The notes: generated from the sequence alone by a model not told the origin. DNA of 64,000 nt from Cotesia glomerata (GCF_020080835.1 NC_058163.1:11759113-11823112), one strand, 5' to 3'; numbered from the stretch's first letter, positions 10,492-20,627 are shown. Program-made: numbers and translations.

Positions 10492-13127
10492 TCAGCGTAG
10501 TGATGCTGTTGTTTTTGGCAGATCATCACCATCTTGAAACGTATGAATCTCTCTAGCGAAATATTGTCCTTGAGTGAACTTAATCAAAGTCAATTTAGCG
10601 CGCTCCAGGTCTGATGGAGTAAGCGGGTAGGCCAGCGAAGATTGTGGAACTCTTTTGAAGCGGTCGATGACACGATGCCAGATGCTGAGCTTCCTAAGTA
10701 ATGGAAACAGCTGCGAGTAATGCGATAGTAATTGTTGGAGAAGGCAATTTTCTGCTTTCCAAGTTACTAATGTCAGACCTTGGCGTTCTTCTCGATGCGT
10801 TGCGTTGTCGGTTGGAGGCTCAAGAGTGGGCCAAGAGGATTCTGGTTCATGAAGCCACGTAGGTCCATGCCACCAGAGAGCGTGTTGCTTTAGTTTTAGC
10901 GTAGGTATACCTCTTGAAGCGCAGTCAGCTGGGTTTTGTTTTCCTGGAATAAATTTCCAGGAGACATCTCGAAGCGTTTCTTGGATTTTTCCCACTCTAT
11001 TGCGGACGAATGTCTTCCAGCGGGTTGCTGGACTTTTAATCCATGCGAGAGTCACGGCGGAGTCAGTCCAGAGATTTATCCTGACATTTCCAAGTGACTG
11101 AACTTCTTTAACATGAAGTATCAGTTGTGTTAACAACCATGCGGCTGATAATTCCAAGCGTGGAATTGTCATAGTCTTCAGCGGTGCTACTTGCGTTTTT
11201 GAACACAGAAGTGAGACTTTTGTGTTCCCATCAGCGTCAGTGACTCTCAAATACACAGCGGCAGCCATAGCGTTCTGCGAAGCGTCTGAGAACCCGTGCA
11301 ATTCCATAGTTGCTCCAGGTGCTATATTATTCCAGCGTGGAATGCGGATGGATTCGATGTTTCGAAGATCCTCGCGGTATCCAGTCCATTTGTGAATGAG
11401 TGATGGTGACAATTGTTCATCCCATGACACTCTATCTAGCCACAGATCTTGCATAAAGATCTTGGCTTTGACGACTATTGGTGCAAGAAGTCCTAGCGGA
11501 TCATACAGCTTAGCGATTTCAGACAAAATAGCTCTTTTTGTCTTGGGCGTCTCTGTCGGTAGCGTGTACTTGAACTGGAGAGCGTCAGTGCGTGAATTCC
11601 AGTACATGCCCAGGACTTTTACTGGTGCATCACTGATTTCTTTAAGCGGTGTATCCAGCTGCTTTTCTGGAGCTACTTCAGCGAGTAACCGTGGGCTATT
11701 GCTAGCCCATTTGGCAAGCGGGAAGCAGCCTGCTGCACACAGAGCTTTTGTTTGTACTGCAGCCTTGATAGCGTCTTCTTCGTTGTCTGCTCCACCGTAG
11801 ATATCATCTACGTAGCGTGTTTTCAACATTGGAGCAACAGCTAGCGGAAAGCGGTGTCCTTCATCCTTTACTAGTTGGATAAGCACACGTACAGCGTCAA
11901 AAGGTGCACTAGCGGTTCCGTATGTGACTGTCTTGAGACAGTAAGCGTCTATTAAGTCATTCTCATCTATCCAGAGAATGCACTGAAGCGGCCAATCAAG
12001 CGAGTCGACCTCAATCTGTCTGAACATCTTGGTGATGTCAGTAGCGAATAGAATCCTGCTGCAACGGATTCTCAACATCACATCAAAAATGTCAATTTGC
12101 GTTTTGGGTCCTGCGTGGAGAATGTCGTTCAATGAAATTCCTGTAGATGTTGCACAGGAACCATTGAACACTGTGCGGAGCTTCGTAGTGGCACTATCAA
12201 GCTTCAATACCCCATGGTGAGGCAAGAAATAAGCGTTTGCGGGCAATTCGTTGACTGGTACTCGTACCATGTGTCCTAGTTGAATGTATTCTGCCATGAA
12301 TGCACGATACATGTCAGAATATTCTTTTTCTCGCGACAAGCGAGTTATTAATCTGCGGAGTGACCCCATAGCTGCGTTGATAGAGTCGCCAAGTTGACTC
12401 TCAAGGGCCTTAAGCGGTAATCTCACTACGTAGCGTCCATCAGGCTGTCGATAATGCGTTTGACGAAAGTGAATTTCACATTCGTCTTCTTCAGCGGTGT
12501 TGAGCGGTGAACTTCCTGATGGAACTTCTTCCTGTTCCCAAAACTTAGCGATAGCGTCTTGTAATTCAGTATCTACTGACGCATGTAGTGCTGCGTGTGA
12601 TGTTGAAGCGTGTTTAGCGGTGACAGCCCCATAGACGATCCAACCAAGCGTGGTGGATTGTGCAATAGGAGCATTGCGAGGTCCTCGTTGAATCTCTGCG
12701 TTCATGATCTGTGCGGCTGGTGATGCACCTAGAATAATATCTACAGGGCGTGGCTGTAGATACTGCGGGTCAGCGAGCTTGAGATTCTCAAGATGCGGCC
12801 ATTTCGGATCAGCGATCACGAACGATGGAAGATCTACCGTCAGTGTTGGTAGAATATGCATGCTGACATGCATTGATGCGGTCGTACACAGCGAACGAAG
12901 CTCAATTGTGCTCACACCTAGTGAGCTTCCTGCGGAGACATTGCCGATGCCCTTGAGCATGACCATGTCACGCTGTAGCGGTTGTCCGAGCTTCTTGAAG
13001 AGCGTCTGTCTCATAAATGAGAGCTCTGAACCTTGATCAATCAAGACTCTGGCGGTGATTGGATTGCCATGATGCGGGCGGACCTGGACTAAGGCGGTAG
13101 CTAGTAATACTTGAGCGGAAAGCGAAT
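10492..13127 (-). CDS. BEL/Pao pol: aspartic protease, reverse transcriptase, RNase H
   Basis: This frame holds the protease motif VLIDQGSELSF (about 13040-13010, DQG in place of the commoner DSG). It is followed by the RT (FNGS, ATDITKMF, and the catalytic YVDDIYGG near 11810-11790) and by RNase H (GFSDASQNAMAAAVY near 11300). Then comes the PADCASRG segment typical of BEL polymerases. In frame, the sequence upstream of 13128 has a stop and no ATG, so the natural start is not here. A 58-nt intron (13128-13185) would fuse it to gag. The frame ends at 10492 because of a -1 shift at an A5 run, after which integrase follows. RT catalytic residues are present. Confidence 0.9.
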
Positions 13128-13185
13128 CTGAAATAATCAACAGTTAATGTTGAGTTATAAGCGGTCTGATGGAACTTTTAGTTAC
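13128..13185 (-). other. Candidate spliceosomal intron at the gag-pol junction of BEL/Pao
   Basis: On the minus strand the donor reads AAG|GTAACTAAAAG. A branch-like CATTAAC lies about 16-20 nt before the acceptor TTGATTATTTCAG|AT. The 58-nt length is usual for insect introns. The gag stop codon TAA is nucleotides 6-8 of the intron. Removing the intron (58 = 3n+1) brings gag and pol into one frame. Unspliced RNA would give Gag with two extra residues; spliced RNA would give Gag-Pol. Splicing is inferred; alternatives are mutation or frameshifting. Confidence 0.6.
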
Positions 13186-14469
13186 CTTGTGCGGTGTCAA
13201 CTTGTTGCGGTGAAGCTGATTTAGGCGGTACTTCTCGGTGAATAGAAGTGTGATGGCGTAGACTGCACTTCCTGCAGCCCTGAGCAGTCTTACAATCAGC
13301 TACACGATGTGGGCCCAAGCAATTGTAGCACAAGCGGTATTTCTCGACAATGTCGATTCGTTCCTCCACAGTAGCGGCCTTGAATGTCGGGCAAAACAGC
13401 ATGTAGTGCTCCTCCGGGCACAGCGGGCAATTTCTCCTGGGCTTTCCCTTGTATTGAGCAGCGGTGTATGAAGATCTTGTCTTCGGTTGTTTGTCGTTGC
13501 GGGACCCACCTGATTTATGATTTTCAGGTTGCTTCTTGGGCTCAGAAGCTGGCTCCAAGTTCTCCCAAGCTCTGACTTTGGACTTGAGGAACTCGTGAAG
13601 TTGCGTATAGGTCGGCATGATATCAGTTAACCCAAGACTAGTCTCCCAGTCCTCTCTTACAGCGGGTGGCAAGCGGCGCAGCGTCAGGTGAATGATCATT
13701 AAGTCCCAGTTGTCAACTGGAACTCCTTGAGCCTTGATGGAGTCCAAAGCTTTTGATTGGATAAAAGCAAGGCGTCTAATTTCGCGGCTGATCGTGCGGG
13801 AACTGACTCTCCTACCAATAGATCTTCAAGATGTGATGCCACTACGCGGCGAGGATTCGAATAGCGGCTCTTCAGGAGATTCCAAGCGGGCTCAAATGAA
13901 TCATCAGTGGATGACATGTTTCCAATAAGCTGGTGGGCTTCCTTTTCTGTGAAGGTTTTCAAATAATGCATCTTCTGACTGTTTTTAAGAAGAGCATTGT
14001 CAATAACAATGTCAGAGAATAGCTGACTAAATGATCCCCAGCGCTTAAAGTCTCCAGAGAAGCTCTGGAGCTTAATTTTTGGGAGTCCAGTACCCGATGA
14101 GCCTCCCAAGAAGGCGGTGCTGTGCATAGCCAGGTTTTGTTGCGTTTGTGCGGCTTCTCTGGCATCAATCTCCTGCTGAATGACGTCTTTGCGGGTGGCT
14201 ATGCGGGTCTCCAAGATTGCATAGGTGGCGTGAGCGTTAGTATAATGATTCCCGACGTGGTACTCGTGTTCAAGTACTTCCGGGTACGTCTCAAAGATCA
14301 GCGAGTTTAAGTTAGTGATGTCCAGCCAAATCTTGGAGCTTTGTGTTGCCACTGACTCAATGGCGGTGATCGTAAGCGAGTTAAGCTCCTCGTTAGTTAA
14401 GCGATCCACCATGGCATACAAAGCATCCAGGTACTGCTTTTGCATAGCAATAGCAGTTTCAAACTGCAT
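13178..14469 (-). pseudogene. BEL/Pao gag, one -1 frameshift
   Basis: Gag packages the RNA and forms the particle. The first ATG after an in-frame stop is at 14469, about 230 nt inside the 5' LTR. The N-terminal part (14469 to about 13755) has the KIKLQSFSGDFKRWGSF segment and the KMHYLKTF motif typical of DUF1759-type BEL Gags. After a -1 shift at an A4 run near 13755, the frame continues with WDLMIIHL and the LRRLPP helix. Next come two zinc-knuckle-like clusters (CPLCPEEHYMLFC and CYNCLGPHRVADC) and a CRKCSLRHHTSIH cluster. It stops two codons into the putative intron. With near-identical LTRs, a single-base homopolymer error in the assembly is as likely as a true mutation. Confidence 0.85.
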
Positions 14470-14684
14470 TGCGGTGTTTAATGTAGGACCGAGATCGAGT
14501 TTTCAGTCAATTAAAGCGGAAAGTTCAGCGTACCGGTGTACGAATGACTACCAGGAGCAGCACCCGATGTGCTCTGCGATGCTCCTGACACTCGACCTTT
14601 CCTAGCGGGATTACACTTCACTTAACACAGCACAATTTTTAGCGGTATAATTAATTAATTTAATTGAGATAGAGCCAGCCTGAT

Positions 14685-14700
14685 CCGGCTCGAGGGACCA
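14685..14700 (-). promoter_or_regulatory. tRNA primer-binding site of the BEL/Pao element
   Basis: The plus strand reads CCGGCTCGAGGGACCA one base inside the 5' LTR, which is the look of a tRNA 3' end with CCA. From memory, animal tRNA-Tyr ends CCGGCTCGAAGGACCA, one difference. So tRNA-Tyr is the likely primer. Confidence 0.7.
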
Positions 14701-14701
14701 A

Positions 14702-15385
14702 TGAATAATTACAGAAAGAGCGGAAAAGCGGGGATCAGGTTTAGGGTTGGATATCTCAATTAAAACGCGTAAATTATTATCAAAAATAACACTAGTAATT
14801 TATTTACATTAATTACACTCAATATTTAATATTCTTAATAGCGGGTTGTTAAGATAAAAGCGGATTTGTAAATTACAGCGTGGGTTGCAAAAGCGAAGCC
14901 GGTTGACACGTGGTTGAACACTTTGCCGGCACTGAAAAAGCGGTGAAATAAATGCACTGTTAACACAATTTACCTATAACAAATTAAAGCGAATAATTAG
15001 CGGTTAATTTAAGCAATTTAAATTATAAAATAAGCGAAATGCGGTTTATTAACAAAAAACGAAAGTAAAGAAATACTAATGGCGACTTGATGCAGCGAAA
15101 GCGTAGAAGCGAAAGATAATAAAGATAATTCGTCTTCTTCCTCGTTGACTTGGAGAAGAAGGCTAATGCGCATGTCCAGCGAGAGCGATAGCCAATCAAT
15201 AATTCGTTCTATTGATGTCGACATCGATAGCCAATAGTAAAATTCAATACATGTGGCGTGATCGAGCGGTCGATTGGCGCAAGCGTGTGAAAATTAGCGG
15301 GAATGAGCGCTTGTCAGGTGCGTATTGTAAATTTGGGGAGCCCACAGTGACGTAGTGCTCACTAAGTGGGCCTGTTCACTGAACA
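14702..15385 (-). repeat. 5' LTR of the BEL/Pao element
   Basis: 684 bp, the same as 8529-9212 except for A versus G at about position 15. It supplies the promoter for the minus-strand transcript. Confidence 0.93.
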
Positions 15386-15390
15386 GTGGT

Positions 15391-15860
15391 ATTGATTTTG
15401 GTCACGGAAAAAGTCACGCTTGGCCAAGCCTGATCATGAATGATCGTACAAAGCCATTCTTCTTATTCTATTCAATCACAAATGGTCATGCCTGATCGAG
15501 CTTGGTCAAGCATGAATTATGTATGACTGTTCAAGGGATGTACAGTCGTGCATGATAGTCCCCACTGTGTTAAACGACTTTATGCATGATCAAGCTCTAC
15601 CAAGCATGAATCATGCATGATCAAGCAAGTTTTTTGTATGGCCATACAAGGCCATACATGCAGATTCATACATGAACTTACAGTTCTGATGGTACACAGT
15701 CATGCACAGTCGAGTACGGTTGTGAATGATCATGCATAGTCATGACAGACCTTTGCGAAATAACACATGTTTAAAAGTACAAATTGAGTATTACCTAGCA
15801 CAATCGTGCATGATCATACATGACTCATGTATTATCATGCATGCTGATTTTTTCCCGGGT
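15391..15860. repeat. Right subterminal block of module H (CATGATCA words)
   Basis: Dense CATGCATGATCA, TGATCATG and TCAAGCATGA words run up to GCATGCTGATTTTTTCCCGGGT, the module terminus. Confidence 0.6.
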
Positions 15861-15997
15861 AATTAGTAGATTTCATAGAAATCTAACTATTGTATTTGTC
15901 CTCATGACGCAAATTTTGAAAAATTTTGCTATTTTCTGACTCAGTTCGTCAACCTGGTTCAGAAAATACCATTAGTTCAAAAGTTTATATATGTATG

Positions 15998-16032
<35 letters not shown>

Positions 16033-16640
16033 GTCGGAGAGTAAAGTACAGTGGAGTATTTCTCTGGCAATCTGATGGGAATATTCTTTAGAGTAGTAAT
16101 ATTTTTGTAATCCTCAATAATTAAAGAATGTACCCTTACTTCGAGTATGGTTGTAAAAATAAGTTTAACTAAATTGTTTTATTGCGGTAGGCTTAGACCT
16201 AGGTCGACACATGGTTGTCAACGTAGTCGTGGTCACAGGACGATAGGGATATCATAAATTACCAAGGGAAAAGGAAATATGCAGTTGTCATATTTTTTGA
16301 GAATCTTTGAGAAGACAGTCTTATTCTGGAATCGAGATCGTACAGACGTCCTGGTGATCACGAATTCGTTATCCTCCTAAGTCTGAGTGTATTGCAAAGC
16401 AATTTAACATCTTATCGTATTTTGTGTATTGTTGTGTTAGTGATAAGTGATAATTAATGATTGTGTTTATTCCTGCAATACGAATCTATTTTACTCATTT
16501 TTATTAATTGACATATTGTAACTCCGCATATTAATTTGATTGTAATAACAAAAATGAACGTACACGATAATTCTGATACTCCAACAATTATTCCTGACTT
16601 ACTGACATATATATATATATCTATATATATATATATCTAT
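15861..16640 (+). mobile_element. Possible 5' fragment of an LTR retrotransposon, weakly supported
   Basis: After a (TA)n run (15998-16031) there is a non-repetitive, less AT-rich stretch resembling an LTR and leader. An ATG at 16555 opens a short frame (MNVHDNSDTPTIIPDLLTY) that is cut off by a second (TA)n tract at 16608. The N-terminus resembles a retroelement Gag start, but no domain is present and no second LTR was found in the window. Confidence 0.25.
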
Positions 16641-16645
16641 ATATA

Positions 16646-18300
16646 AGAGATTTCCACCTATATATTGACTCATCACGATATCTCTGGAAACATAAGGCGT
16701 AGAGATTTGAAATTTTGTAGGAATATTCCTTTCGCCGAGTAGAGGTCAGCTAAGAACGGATTTTACGAAATTCCACTCACAAGGGGGGTTGCGGGGGCGT
16801 TGACAATGGAAAATTCCCATTTTTAAACTATAGCTCCTATCGACTCCAAATTTAGTAGAAATCTCCTATATGTGATGTAGAAATGATCTATGAGCGGATT
16901 TTATGACAATCTACTCCCAATATGGATTGCGGGGGTGGGCGTTAACAATGAAAATTCAAAGTTTCCAAACTATAGCTCCTACAGACTCAAAATTTTGTAG
17001 GAATTTTCTGTAAGTGATGTAAAAATAATTTATAAACGAATTTTAGGATATCTCAACCCACAGGGGGTTGCGGGGGTGGATATTAACAATGAAAAATTTT
17101 AATTTTCAATCTATAGCTCCTACAGACTCCAATTGGGTAGGAATTTTCGCTAAGAGATGTAGAAATAATATAGGAACGAATTTTAAGATACCTCACAGGA
17201 GTTTGCGGGGGTGGGTGTTAACAATTCAAATTTTTAATTTCCAAGCTATAGCTCCTATAAACTCCAAATTTAGTAGAGGTCTTCTATATGTGATATAAAA
17301 ATGATCTAATAATGGATTTTACAACGAATCAACTCCAATAAGGATCGTGGGGGTGAGTGTTAACCATAAAAAATCTTAATTTCCAAAATATAGCTTCTAA
17401 AAACTCTAAATTTGGTAGAAATTTTTTATCTCTTATGTAGAGATCACCTCAAAATGTATTTCAATAAAGTCTACTTCCGATAGGAATTGCGGAGGTGGGT
17501 GTTAAAATCTAAAATTTTCATTTCCAAACTGTAACTTCTACAGACTCCAAATTCGGTGAGAATCTTCGTGTATGATGTCTAGTTCAGTTAAGGGATTGCG
17601 GGGGCGTTGATAATGAAAATTTACCGTTTGTAAAATATAGCTCTCATAGACTCCAAATTTGGTAAAAATCTTCTACATGTAGTATAGAAATAATCTAAGA
17701 GCGGATTTAACGACGAATCACACCCAATAAGGATTGCGAGGGTGGGTGTTGACAAAAAAAAATCTTAATTTCCAAAATATAGCTTCTAAAAGCTGTAAAT
17801 TTGGTAAGAATCTTTTATTTGTCATGTAGAGATCGTCTCAAAACGGATTTCAATAAATTCTATTTCCAACAGGGATTGCGGGGCTGGGTGTTAGAATTTC
17901 AAATTTCCATTTTCAAACTGTAACTTTTACAAACTTGAAATTAGTTCGGAATCTTTCATTTGTCATGAGGAGATCATCTCAAAACGGATTCCGAAAAATT
18001 CTACTTCCGATAGGGATTGCGGGGGCGTTAACAATGAAAATTTCTCATTTCCAATCGATAGTTTTTATAGACTCAAAGTTTTGTTGGAATCTTTTATTTA
18101 TAATGTAAAAATCATCTCGAATAGGATCTTACGAAGTTCCTCCCCCACATAGGAGTGCGGGAATGATAATTGTCAAAAAATTCATATTCTTTAAATACAG
18201 TTACTACAAATATAAAATTTGATAGAATCTCAAGAGAAACAGACAAATACCGGGATGGCCTCCAAGGTCAACGGATTTAAATATTTTTCTTACTTAATAG
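16646..18300 (+). repeat. Family D array, copy 1 (about 140-bp period, G-rich core)
   Basis: About eleven diverged units repeat the order: TATAGCTCCTACAGACTCCAA, a GTAGGAATTTTC-like phrase, GATGTAGAAATAAT, TTGCGGGGGTGGGTGTTAAC. The G-block positions (about 16790, 16930, 17070, 17205, 17347, 17488, 17598, 17736, 17878, 18018) give the period of about 140 bp. The copy starts directly after a (TA)n tract with AAGAGATTTCCACC. It ends at GGGATGGCCTCCAAGGTCAA, a phrase close to the end of family E. A near-identical copy lies at 38045-41170. Frames through it are by-products of the repeat. Confidence 0.85.
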
Positions 18301-18600
18301 TGATATTTTCTTACAACAATTGTCTCTTTGGCAGCGGCAAAAAAGTCATTGTAACGTTTCCAAAATTTAACATTACATATAGCTATTCAGTCAACGGACT
18401 AAGAATTTTACATACATTTTATTTTTGCTGATCACATAATCGATGAATTGTTCTCATTACGGAATTGCGAAAATGTAACAGATTAAAAGCATTGCATTTT
18501 CTAAACACATGAGATATAGAAAAGAAATTTGAGATATTGAAAATATGAAAAAAAATAAATAAAAATAAAACATAAAATTTAATTTATTTCCTTTTCAATT
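18301..18600. other. AT-rich spacer, nothing recognised
   Basis: No gene or repeat unit is recognised between the family D end and the hairpin at 18601. Confidence 0.4.
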
Positions 18601-18630
18601 CGCCCAGCGAAGCGGGCGAGAAACCGCTAG
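18601..18630 (+). mobile_element. Helitron-like 3' terminus: hairpin plus CTAG
   Basis: CGCCC and GGGCG form a 5-bp stem around AGCGAAGC. They are followed by AGAAACCG and CTAG, then the (TA)n tract. Helitron 3' ends carry a hairpin about ten bases before CTRR. The following base is G, not T, so the assignment is tentative. Confidence 0.35.
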
Positions 18631-18631
18631 G

Positions 18632-18644
18632 ATATATATATATA

Positions 18645-18728
<84 letters not shown>

Positions 18729-18745
18729 ATTATATATATTATATA
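18632..18745. repeat. (TA)n microsatellite
   Basis: An almost pure TA run of about 110 bp, with short interruptions near its ends. Confidence 0.95.
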
Positions 18746-20625
18746 CTAGCTGACCCGGCAAACGTTGTTTTGCCATGTGAATAATTTCTAGAGAATTTCT
18801 AGTGTAGAAAAAATATTACTAACTTATTGGAAGTGTATAAGGATGTGGAATATGAGTGAAAAAGGCCTGGAGCACTGTGAACGATGAGGGAATGTTGTTT
18901 AAAAATAACAAAACACCAAACATTAATTGTTTTAATTTATTAAAAGTAATAATTATTTATATAATTAATTAATTACATAATATTAATCTCTTAATGCTGC
19001 AGCGTGAACAATATTTTTTGTTAGCCCGTCTTTAGCTAATACAAACAAACTTGATGGTTTACCCACTCGAGAGCATGCAACGTATAATTGTCCGTGTGAA
19101 AAACATGGTGTGCTCAAATCTAAGCCACAAACAGACATTGTTTGGCCTTGGGATTTATTAATAGTCATTACAAATGCCAATCTAATCGGAAATTGAATAC
19201 GCTTAGATTGAATTGGCACATCTGTGGGTATAATAGGTATTCGTAGTATCAATATATTTTCAATTCGAAACTTGCCATTTAAAATGGTGCCTTCGATAAC
19301 GTTTTTCATTAATTTTTTAATGACTAATCGCGTACCGTTGCATAGCCGTGGCGGGTTCAAATTACGAAGCAAAATAATTGGAGATCCAACCTTCAATTGT
19401 AAGTTATGTGGTGGCATGCCTGGCAAATATAGTGAGTTCAAAAACTCTGTTGGAAAATTTACAGCTTCAGTGTCATCGCAAACTGTATCAATAAATTTAT
19501 ATGATACCAAGTCCCCTGGCAATAACTGTTGTATCTTCAGATTTAAAATGTCAACGTCCACATTTTTTGCAGCTAACATTGCTCTTTCTGCAAGCCACTC
19601 GAGATTTATGTAATTCGTGTGTACATCGGGAAATATTTGTTCAATGAGAGCATCTTGCGAATCAATGATTGTGCAGAAATCATTCGCTAATTTTATGTAT
19701 CCAGTTTCAGCTATAGTGACTTTTCCATCGCCGATATCTAAGAGTTGTTTTGAGAATGTTTCAGCGGATGGATCTTGAAGCATTTGAACGCGCATATTTA
19801 CTTTCAGCTGTACTATTTCAACATTACGCCACAATGTCGATGATTTTAAGCAGGCGTTGATTTCATCAGCGGATGTTGAATTTGAAATGACGGGAAGTGT
19901 TTGTCTGAAGTCACCTGAAAGAACTAACAGAGTGCCACCAAATAGTTTGTCGTTGTTTTTAATATCTTTCAATGTCCTGTTCAACGCCTCAAGCGAATGT
20001 TTGTGTGCCATGGCACATTCATCCCAGATGATAATTTTACACTGTTTCAGCACTGTGGCTATGGACGATTGTTTTTTTATGTTGCACACTGAGTCAGGGT
20101 TATTTTGAATATTTAGTGGTAGCTTGAATACTGAATGAGCTGTTCTGCCTCCATCCAATAAAGTTGCCGCAACGCCCGATGATGCAACGGCCAATGCGAT
20201 GCCATTATTGGATCGTATTTTCGCGAGAATTAGCGAAATAAGGAATGTCTTGCCAGTTCCACCTGGTGCACCTAAAAAGAAGAACCCACCTTGTCCTGCT
20301 GAAACTGCGAGCATAATGCGGTCGTAAATGGTTCTTTGTTCCTCATTCATTAGTGGGACATTGCGAGTAACAATCGCCGCCGTTTCTACAGTATTGTACT
20401 GCATTTCACGATTCATTTCAGTGTTCATTAAATCAGTTGCACCTCGATTTGGCGAATTCATACTGAAATGACTGAGTGGTAAGTTGGCAATGATAATGCA
20501 AAGATCCTCAATAGCAATCAATGCTTCATTGTACATATCGTCGCTGAATGTTATCGCTAGGTCGTTACACCGTGTACGATGTTGATGCAATATATCATCA
20601 GTCATTGAATCTTATATTATGGTTG
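18746..20625 (-). mobile_element. 5'-truncated Helitron
   Basis: On the minus strand the element ends with a hairpin (GGCAAA...TTTGCC, 18757-18774), GGGTCAG and CTAG, followed by T. These are the standard Helitron 3' end features. The encoded protein keeps the helicase part only; the Rep endonuclease and the N-terminal half are missing. The left border of the truncation adjoins family C near 20625. It cannot move on its own. Confidence 0.8.
18983..20605 (-). CDS. Helitron PIF1-like helicase domain (N-terminally truncated Rep/Hel)
   Basis: This 540-residue frame is uninterrupted. Walker A is GAPGGTGKT (112-120), Walker B is IIWDECAM (about 193-199), and LSGDFRQTLPVI lies at 229-240. The C-terminal motifs are MTINKSQGQT and LYVACSRVGK. 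All belong to superfamily 1B PIF1 helicases fused to Rep in Helitrons. Full proteins are about 1,400 residues, so roughly the first 60% is lost. The first residues (DDILHQHR) are already inside the conserved protein, so the ATG at 20605 is an accidental start. Lack of stops suggests recent truncation or reuse. Confidence 0.88.
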   Translation of the reverse strand: MTDDILHQHRTRCNDLAITFSDDMYNEALIAIEDLCIIIANLPLSHFSMNSPNRGATDLMNTEMNREMQYNTVETAAIVTRNVPLMNEEQRTIYDRIMLAVSAGQGGFFFLGAPGGTGKTFLISLILAKIRSNNGIALAVASSGVAATLLDGGRTAHSVFKLPLNIQNNPDSVCNIKKQSSIATVLKQCKIIIWDECAMAHKHSLEALNRTLKDIKNNDKLFGGTLLVLSGDFRQTLPVISNSTSADEINACLKSSTLWRNVEIVQLKVNMRVQMLQDPSAETFSKQLLDIGDGKVTIAETGYIKLANDFCTIIDSQDALIEQIFPDVHTNYINLEWLAERAMLAAKNVDVDILNLKIQQLLPGDLVSYKFIDTVCDDTEAVNFPTEFLNSLYLPGMPPHNLQLKVGSPIILLRNLNPPRLCNGTRLVIKKLMKNVIEGTILNGKFRIENILILRIPIIPTDVPIQSKRIQFPIRLAFVMTINKSQGQTMSVCGLDLSTPCFSHGQLYVACSRVGKPSSLFVLAKDGLTKNIVHAAALRD

Positions 20626-20627
20626 CA

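Larger units (their letters stand above)
8524..15390 (-). mobile_element. BEL/Pao LTR retrotransposon, recent insertion (GTGGT target duplication)
   Basis: The element proper is 8529-15385 (6.86 kb) and GTGGT is duplicated on both sides (8524-8528, 15386-15390). Both LTRs are 684 bp, start TG and end CA, and seem to differ at a single base near their outer left end. On the minus strand the order is LTR, tRNA-Tyr-like primer site, gag, protease-RT-RNase H, integrase, purine tract, LTR. That order, the domain types and the 5-bp duplication fit BEL/Pao. Gag and pol are each broken by a -1 shift at an A-run. A candidate intron lies between gag and pol. GCG is far commoner than CGC on the plus strand throughout, LTRs included. 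Confidence 0.92.
5194..15860. mobile_element. CATGCATGATCA-rich modular element H, split by later insertions
   Basis: The left end reads CCCAGGAAAAAATCATCATG. The reverse complement of the right end reads CCCGGGAAAAAATCAGCATG, so the termini form an inverted repeat. Subterminal DNA (5205-5258, 6732-6850, 7920-8300, 15420-15845) is dominated by CATGATCA / CATGCATGATCA words. A mariner-like foldback (5259-6731) and a BEL/Pao element (8529-15385) sit inside it. Without them about 2.3 kb of module remains, with no protein. The CCCGGGAAAAAAT terminus is shared with the TGATCAG modules. Confidence 0.55.

Noticed and set aside
10495..10510. Programmed -1 frameshift between BEL RT/RNase H and integrase
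   Set aside because: Pol and integrase are always one frame in BEL/Pao, and the A5 run does not sit in a standard X-XXY-YYZ register. Mutation or homopolymer error is simpler.
11396..13036. Several plus-strand frames of 60-134 codons inside the BEL element
   Set aside because: They are antisense shadows of pol, which has unmistakable protease and RT motifs on the minus strand.
17068..17298. Frames repeated in both family D copies (RGWVLTMKNFNFQSIAP type)
   Set aside because: They follow the 140-bp unit and break at every indel; no conservation beyond the DNA repeat.
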